This document shows, piece after piece, positions 56,944 to 64,000 of a stretch of DNA of 64,000 nucleotides; position 1 is the first letter of the stretch; the number at the start of each line of letters is the position of its first letter. Made by a program: the position numbers and the translations under genes. Under the pieces are notes generated by a model. The model searched no databases and was not told the origin of the DNA. It saw nothing but the letters and a program-made list of their open reading frames with translations. Origin of the DNA: Chrysaora quinquecirrha (taxonomy: Eukaryota; Cnidaria; Scyphozoa; Semaeostomeae; Pelagiidae); assembly GCA_014526335.1 (NCBI GenBank), contig JACTAT010000059.1, positions 1,754,617 to 1,818,616 of the forward strand, given 5' to 3'.

Positions 56944-57046
56944 CCCCGTCCCCTTAGTCAATGTTGTTTATAATGAAAGGTCATACACTGGGTCATCATA
57001 TATTCCACAAAACACACAAACAACATTGACTTGGGGGGAAGGGGGA
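56944..57046. repeat. GC-ended hairpin directly after the satellite
   Basis: CCCCGTCCCCTTAGTCAATG on the left pairs with CATTGACTTGGGGGGAAGGG on the right, with TTGTTT and AAACAA continuing the arms. The ends resemble the small hairpin inside each satellite unit (CCCCTACAGAGCAATGTTGTT and its partner). It is therefore probably a free copy of the same miniature element. Confidence 0.6.
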
Positions 57047-57238
57047 CAAATAAATGATGTCAACTCGTGTTTCATCTACCTGTCTCAGGAATTTTGACCA
57101 GGATTGTAGCTTAATAATTGTAAATTTTTTGACTTGCTTGATTTTGTTCATCTAGTGTTATTTCCAAGATTTACTGTATTAATTCAAATGGTTGCTTTGT
57201 CAAACTCTAATGAATTCTCTGATAATTTTCTTTTTCAG

Positions 57239-60200
57239 TGATGATCAAAGAACTTTCGGCTATGATGTTGTCCTGAAGAGAATAAGGTATTATCGCACTG
57301 CAGAGTGTGGCAGTGGTGAATTGATTTCTGGTAAGCTTGCCGCACTGCCAACTTGCCACATGATCAAGTCACCACACATTTCAGGTCAAGTTGCCACTGT
57401 GTTCTAGTCAACTTACCGCATCTTAGCAGTCAACTCTCCTTAGTTTGGAATTCACATGTAAAAAAATTTGATAAGCCTTTCTTCACGAAAATCTCATAAA
57501 AGCTTTCTAGAAGTGTTATCAGTGATTAATTTAGAAATATTTAGGGTGCTGCCCCCAAAACCCCATTTCTCGCACACTGATAGAGCTGAATTGTTCAGTG
57601 TAGTGTGGCAAGTCATCTTCAAAGAGATGCGTTGATCAGATGTGTGACAAATTGACTGAATTAGTTGGCAGTGTGACAAGTTGACCTGTCACCATGCACC
57701 CTACATAGATGACGATCAAGGGAGCAAAGCACACGTCTCACAATGAAAACCTGGAATGCAGAAAGCTCACCCCCCCTAAGATCTCGAAAAATTGCCAAAA
57801 AAGTGCCATACTCTGCAAACTGGTTGTAACATATCTCCCACGGTTGCCAAGTCTTGTTCCAAAGCAAACTGGTCCAAATTTTTTACTTTGAAAGGGGCTT
57901 TTAGGTTAAAGGTTTAAACAATGGAGCCTTTTTGGGATTTTTGCAAGTTATCTCTTGCATACCTATGGAAAATGCCACTTGCTATCTGGCAGAAACGTTC
58001 TTTGCTCCAGTGCAAAACAATGGATATGAGTTTGATGCTGGACAGATGTTTTACAATAGATTCATATTCCTAGAGTGGTAAGCTTGCAAAATACCCTCAC
58101 AATGATGCAAACAGCTTGATAGGCAGAATATCCAAAAACGATAGAAACAGAAAAAATACATACCGTACATTTTTCAAGCCCTTGGTAGCTACCCTGGCTA
58201 CCCTGTCCCCTTCCCAATGGTACTTGATGCAAGGCAGGCTTATCTGATGCACTGCACAGTGATTTACATGAAATGTGTTAGGTCACACAAGCTCAGTTTC
58301 CTTTGATGTGACATATAATGGTTAGGCATCTGACTTCATGTTACCAAAATTTGATGCAAAGGCAATAATCGCGTCTTTGAGTACAGTATAATCTTGTTAT
58401 AACGTACTTGAACCGACTGTGGTATTTGGTACGTTATAAGCAGAGTACATTATAAATTGGTTTTTTTCTTTTGTTCTCTGACTTCAGAAACAATTTAAAT
58501 GGTACACTATATCTGAGAGTACGTTAATTAAAAGCGAGTATGTTATAACCAGATTATACTGTATTTGATTCAATGAGCTTTTTGAATGACTGTTTATGAA
58601 TGACATATAGAAGTAAAAAATACAGATTCATTGGCATCAAAATAAGTCACTTATTCATATAATTTTCTTTTTAGATCATTGAAAAGATATGGTCCTTTCT
58701 TTGCCTTGTCCTTCTTGCTCTTCTGGTTTCCAGTGTTTCCACCTGGTATTCAATTTGTTGTTTGCTTATGTCTGTATGATGGCTTCCTGACCATGGTAGA
58801 CTTGCATCACCAGGCACTTCTTGCTGACATGGCTATAACTGCTGCAGAGAGAACTAGACTAAACAGCTACTGCTCTGTATTTAGTGCAATTGGCTCAGCA
58901 TCAGTCTTCATGTCCTTTGCAGTCTGGAACAAGAATAGATTGCTGCCATTTAGAACACTTTGTCTCACAGCTGCATCTGTAGTACTCGTTGGCTTCCTCA
59001 TTTGCTGTTCCATTTTGCAATGGGAGTTTGAAGACAGAAAAGATAAAGAAGAAGCAAAGGAGCTTGATGTTGTCACGATTGACAGGTCGGTTTACCTTTT
59101 GATTCAATAGAATTATAGATTTTTTCTATTTTTGCTAAAACATTTGTGGTACATATGATGGTGATGCGAGCAATATTGAAGAACTGCTTAGAAGATTATC
59201 AACGCAAGGAGTAAGACCAGAACTAACTCTGTTTTAATGAAGAGAAAAATGTCTTTTGTCAGCTACATTCGACCAGGGAATGATCTTGAGAGTTCAATCT
59301 TTGTCAGCAGAAACAAAATAGGAAACATAGTGTTCAAGGAATTATGTGTCTATTCAGTGTCATGCCTATTATGGGCTTTATTGATTACTTAGATATAGAT
59401 ATAGAAGGCACAGGATTAAGAGTTAAAAATGATAGCCGAGTAATTGAGGTTCTGTTCAACTGATGTTAAACTCCTGTAACTATTCCTGAACTAAAGTCTT
59501 TCTCTGTGATGTAATGATTTATAGGTTCAAAAATCGTGAGAAACAGTGGTTACAGCTAAGGAAATCACTAAAGGTTTTTTTCATTGGACACTCCTGAGTC
59601 CTGAGAGTATAAACATCAGAAACAGAGGAGAGCAATTGATTAGGGCCAAATTTATACTGTCCGAAATCCATACATGTGTCCACCTACGATATGATAGAAC
59701 TAACGCCAACTAGTTGTAACAGCTAACTTATGTCGACATGCAACAACTAGTCAAAACTTATAGGATAAAATTGATCGTGGTCGGTCGCAAGATCAGTCAG
59801 GTCGACGGTGACTGTCGGGAGTCGCAAAAGTAGAACACTGGTAGAACATGCCCAACTTTCTGGAACTGTGCGCGGACTAGTTGCCGTCAAAAAGGAACTA
59901 CAGTGGCTGCCGGAATTGTTGGAATGCCTGTGCTGAAACTCTCTTTCCTCTCTGCGTTAGTCAATTGTTTTCGTATGCTTCTGACGTTTATACGAGCTCT
60001 GAGGAGGGTTAGACGAAAAGCTTCCAAGTATGTCCAATGACGTTTCCGCTGTTTCTCGCAATTTGAAGTTTCTAAAGCTCAAAGACTTATAAGTTGCTTT
60101 TTTTGCACAGTATGCATGTTCCTGAAAAGTCCATCTCTGCAGTTCAATATGCAAGACAGCTTTTCAAGCAGAAGAATTTCATGTGGTTTGCTCTCATGAA

Positions 60201-62688
60201 TCTTGTACAGGTATTGTTCTATCTCAATTTAATCCAAATTTGAATTGGTTCTTTGCGATTCCTTATACCAAAGAATTCTTTTCCTGCTGATTTATTCAAA
60301 AAAATAAAATAAAACATATTCCGAATAGATGCATCTTGGTTGAAACTTAGAATCTAAGTCAAACAAACAAGAATAGCATTATATTACGATGTCGATATTT
60401 CGATTTAATTGCTAAATCATTTTCAAGACTACAGTAACGACTATATTATACCAAAGAATCATTTCAGAAAGTGTGGATGAGTTTCCACTTTTTGCTTTGA
60501 GTGCTCAACTTTAGAGCTAATATCATGCTAGATTATTAGCACCAATGAGCGTCGTTTAGGGGCTGCATGGAACATGGAAACAGGCGAAATGTATCCAGGA
60601 AAAATGGCCAAAATTAAAATAGAACAAAGAGGCATCGGGGAACAGGGATCAAGTAAAATCTTCCCTAGTAATCCGCTTGACTTTAAATCTGAAGAATGAT
60701 ATCACAGAACTCCAGGGGCAAAGGATTTTCTCATGGGGACAGGAAACCCTCTAGACGACCCTCCTAATTCCTTAACGCTAACGCCAAGAGCTCTAAGACC
60801 CCGTTTACACTGTGCCGGATTAATTTAATCCGCATCAAACTCATTCGGATAGGGCTCACGTACACTAAACCATGGCTATCCGCACAAATTTTAGTTCGGC
60901 TTTCCGCACTTTCTGTTCAACAATGCCGCAAGAAAGATTGTTGTCGTGAACACGGAAAAGTTTCATTTCATTTGCGTGTTTTCTAATCACAAACTTATAG
61001 GAAATACTAATATGAATCTATGCCGGGAAGACAGTATCGATGTTTCTTAGATGTTATGATGTTTTTTGCTGAACAGAAATTTCCTGCATGAAGGAGGAAT
61101 TCAGATAAAGTTGCTACTTTAGGCCTGGCTAAACTAGGAGACATGTCACACGCCACATTGATGTCCCCTCGGTGTCTAGTTTAGCCACCTGAAACTGTTG
61201 TAGTGTTTCTTCCGTATGGTGATGGATACGCAGTACTGTGGTGGGTTATCATTCTTGTCTCCGCGACATACCAATGACTCGGAGGACATGTTACTCGCAT
61301 GTTTAGCCACCCTGGGAGACACGCCGAGTATGGTGCCTCGCGCGACATGTCTCCTAGTTTAGACATAGCTTTTCATTAAAGGCTCCCTTTATCCTATCTT
61401 GTAATTTATCTTCTTTTCCACAGGTTTTTCACTGTCACTTCAACAGCAACTTCTTCCCACTATTCATAGAAAGACTATTGGGTCATGTCATCTCACCCAG
61501 CACCGGAGCTATGATTCTTGGAATATCATTTCTGATTCCTCATATAAATAATCTGTACTTCTTGTCCCTCTGCCGTCAATTTGGTTCATATTCAGTCATC
61601 AAATGGCTCTTCTGCATCAAGATATTCTTAGCTGTTATCATGTGGAGTCTTGGACCTGGATGGTGGGTTTTGTTGTGTCTTTTCATTGCGAGGTAAGGTT
61701 TTAATTTAATGTTGAGTTTCTTACAACGTAAACTTTCTAGAGGCTTGTTCTTGTACATCCAGGGACTATTATTATAAGGGTATTCGCTCCGCTCTGACTT
61801 CCGTGCTGTAAAACTTCTCCTTTTTGGCTTTTCAGGATTTATAGCTAGTTTTTTGTTGCATTCTATATTGGTTAAGATATGCTTGAGGTACTGGTATTGC
61901 ACAAACATGTAAGCAGCGTTTCATTTTAAATCTAATAACTCCTACCGTGATATTGACTATCATATACATATATAAAGCAACATAAATTTCTGCACAAGTG
62001 GCGTAGTACTATGCTATCAAAACGACATGGTTCTTAGCTTCTTACGCTACCATTTGGAGGTTATTGTAAGATTTTCTATCATTTGAGAGTTTTAAAAATA
62101 ATCTTTGGCCTTCTTTAGCGCTGACTGGACCCCCTGTCAGCCCTCAGTGGGAGTACCCCCGGGCTTCTTTTCCTTTTTTTAGACCAATAGTGTCAAAGTA
62201 CATTGGCCACAAGTCTAGATATTAATTAGCTACGTTTCTTCCATAGCAATCGAGTTTTCACAGAAGGAACATGCAAGCTACTAAACCTTGTTATCAGTGA
62301 CTTGGTAGATGAAGATTTTGTACTGCAGCAAAGAAAAACAGCCATTTCTGCACTTATATTCGGAATGACTGCATTGATGTCCAAACCAGGACAGACGCTG
62401 GCACCTTTACTTGGTACTTGGTTCTTATTTCTTGAGACTGGCACTTCTGTATTTTTTGATGGATCAAAACCCGTTATATCAGTATCAAAAGACTCTCATA
62501 TTAATGAACGTTGGCGAACTGGTTGCTTCAATGTTTTGGTTTATGTTCCTGTAGTATGTGGGCTGGTACAACTTTTCGCATGGTCGCAGTTTAAGCTGAA
62601 AGGGAAAAGACTAAATGAGATCAAATATCTCCGAACTCAAATCGAAAGGAAATCAGACGATACAATAAAAGATCACACTGTATATTAG
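57239..62688 (+). CDS. MFSD13A: MFSD13A (TMEM180)-like major facilitator protein, N-terminus not found
   Basis: Five coding exons join in phase: 57239-57286, 58675-59085, 60111-60210, 61424-61692 and 62247-62688. They give about 423 residues; the human protein has 517. The family signatures are strong: [74 protein letters not shown] and LVDEDFV, all in order, followed by [14 protein letters not shown]. Several hydrophobic helices alternate with charged loops, as in MFS transporters. The substrate is not known. The first visible codon is completed by the previous exon (phase 2). The exon(s) for about 75 N-terminal residues and the first helices are missing. An AATAAA is at about 63075. Confidence 0.9.
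58384..58561. mobile_element. pogo/Tigger-like MITE, 178 bp
   Basis: Ends CAGTATAATCTTGTTATAAC and GTTATAACCAGATTATACTG are inverted repeats flanked by TA (58382-58383 and 58562-58563). The CAGT start and the GTTATAACG word match common pogo/Tigger ends. It lies in an MFSD13A intron. Confidence 0.75.
59540..60070. repeat. two pieces of the CTCTTCAGAGT dispersed repeat
   Basis: At 59540-59690 GTGAGAAACAG, GAGAGTATAAACATCAG and AAATTTATACTG are found, and at 59965-60070 CTGACGTTTATACGAGCTCT, AGACGAAAAGCTTCCAAGTA and CGCTGTTTCTCGCAATTTGA. The two are in opposite orientation, so the pair may form one long inverted repeat about 530 bp across with a unique interior. Confidence 0.5.
61121..61370. 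mobile_element. MITE with TGGCTAAACTAGGAGACATG ends, copy 2
   Basis: Same family as 31228-31502. The left arm is TGGCTAAACTAGGAGACATG and the right arm CATGTCTCCTAGTTTAGACA. TTT flanks both sides (61118-61120 and 61371-61373), a 3-bp duplication. It is inserted 53 bp before an MFSD13A exon acceptor. Confidence 0.7.
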
Positions 62689-62722
62689 ACTCTTAGCAAC
62701 ATAATATATTGATAGCTACTAA

Positions 62723-62987
62723 TGTCCTCACCAAACGATCAAACATCGTTTGTCAAACATTTGAAATTTGCTTGTAAAGAAATGTTTCGCCGTTTAGTAA
62801 CGTCACAAAACATTACCTGACAAGCAGAATTCTCTGAGTAATGTTTTTTTAAAAAACATAAAATTTACTTGACGCGAGCAATAGAGTTTCACGTGCAATG
62901 TTTTGCAACGTGTCTATGTACAACATTTCGCTTCGTATACAAATTTCAAATGTTTCACAGACATTACTTGATCGTATGGTTTGGACC
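62723..62987. mobile_element. Harbinger-like MITE, family H1, copy 4
   Basis: Degraded ends CACCAAACGATCAAACATCG and TTGATCGTATGGTTTGGACC mark the element, with TAA on the left and TAT on the right. Internal AAACATTTGAAATTTGCTTG and CAAAACATTACCTGACAAGC words match the family. It begins only 35 bp after the MFSD13A stop codon and so probably forms part of its 3' UTR. Confidence 0.55.
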
Positions 62988-64000
62988 TATATTACTGTGC
63001 CGACTGTTATGCAAGTGTAGTAGGGTATATTTCTCATTTGTATATTTTCAGGCAATAGGTATAGTTTCATACTTAATAAATTTAATGGGTGACATGTAGA
63101 ATGGGTAAACCCTAGTGTGTTCTTGTACTTGTCAACGGGGTTTTGGGTAGCTAAATTAACTATGGAAGGTGGATATTTGCATATAAAGTAAGATTATGTT
63201 TTCTAGATGCTATTCTTGTTATCTTATCCAGAGATTTAAGAGTTTGAAAATGATGGCAACTTGAACATTTTTTCCTTGTTTCATTTTTCTGCTGTTTGCT
63301 TTCCGCGCCCAGCCAGTATGCATTATAACATTGCAAACTGACCAGATATCTACCTCAGGCCATTTTGTATAAGCTCAGTTTGTCACGGTCGTGTTTTATG
63401 CAAAAAAGCGATTGCGATAACTACGTTCGCCTGTTACTTCTTGATTAACTCACTGAGAGAGATGTGATTGCTTGTGTCGAAGAAAGTAGATATAAATTTA
63501 TTCGGGAGAGGACGGCACAAATGTGCCTCCCCCCCCCCCCAAGTAGGTCTATCAATCACGCTATCACATAGAAATATTTCCATATCACGTTCACGCGCCC
63601 AGAATTGGAAATCCAGTCAAAGGTTTTAGCTGAAGCAGATTGTAATTGATATTCTTTTGTGACTTGACCTACAAACAGGATGGATTTGTTGCTACTTTAA
63701 ATTTAAACTACATCTACAGATCCATTTTGTTACTGAAAGATTTTCTAATTAAAACGAACTGGTCCTCTAAATCGCGTTCTTCTTCCTAACAAAAAGGTTG
63801 TTTCTTTGCCAATCTCAGGTTGCTATCAAAATCTTGGCGTTTCACCGATTTCTTCGTCACTTGATTTGTTTGATTCCTACCTTCTGTCTAAAGTTGCTTA
63901 TTTTCATTTACTGTATCATTGTTAGAGACTCTGGCCTCTCCTCCATTTCATCCTTTGTATTTGGCTCCGTTGCTGGTGGTAGTAACAGGTCAATACGGTA
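62988..64000. other. intergenic sequence, nothing recognised
   Basis: The stretch contains the likely MFSD13A polyadenylation signal at about 63075, a run of C at about 63530 and otherwise unique AT-rich sequence. No exon with a recognisable domain was found up to the window end. Confidence 0.4.

Overview
The window looks like nuclear DNA of an invertebrate animal, most likely an anthozoan cnidarian. This rests on AT-rich sequence, spliced genes with GT-AG introns and clear animal orthologues, a copia element, and many short inverted-repeat transposons. The species assignment is inference, because no rRNA or organelle marker is present.

Layout. Positions 1 to about 3480 hold the 3' part of a Ty1/copia retrotransposon, apparently lying in an intron of a TMEM128-like gene (minus strand, 3710-5546, last exon off the left edge). 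A 380-bp gap separates that gene head-to-head from a complete 17-exon INPP5A-type inositol polyphosphate 5-phosphatase (plus, 5927-15150). About 4.5 kb of repeat-rich intergenic DNA follows. Next is a four-exon atypical Ras-like GTPase of the RERG/RASL11 type (plus, 19695-28275), tail-to-tail with a PBDC1 orthologue (minus, 28988-36016).

Positions 36.2-57.2 kb are almost entirely repetitive. They hold a 3.8-kb fold-back-like inverted repeat filled with tandem repeats, with an 836-bp hAT-like element nested in one arm, then several short tandem repeats and a broken Ig-domain exon. A 14.3-kb tandem array follows, with nine full copies and one partial copy of a ~1.56-kb unit, each carrying a ~240-bp palindrome. 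To its right is an MFSD13A (TMEM180) orthologue (plus, 57239-62688) whose N-terminal exon I could not find.

The genes are ordinary housekeeping or signalling genes with no shared pathway. Many introns carry non-autonomous DNA transposons with recognisable target-site duplications. The most unusual structures are the palindrome-bearing satellite, the fold-back element with its nested insertion and preserved empty site, and small departures in the proteins: INPP5A without a terminal CaaX box, and a GTPase with changed switch residues. I see no sign of a prokaryotic-type operon, CRISPR array or defence island.
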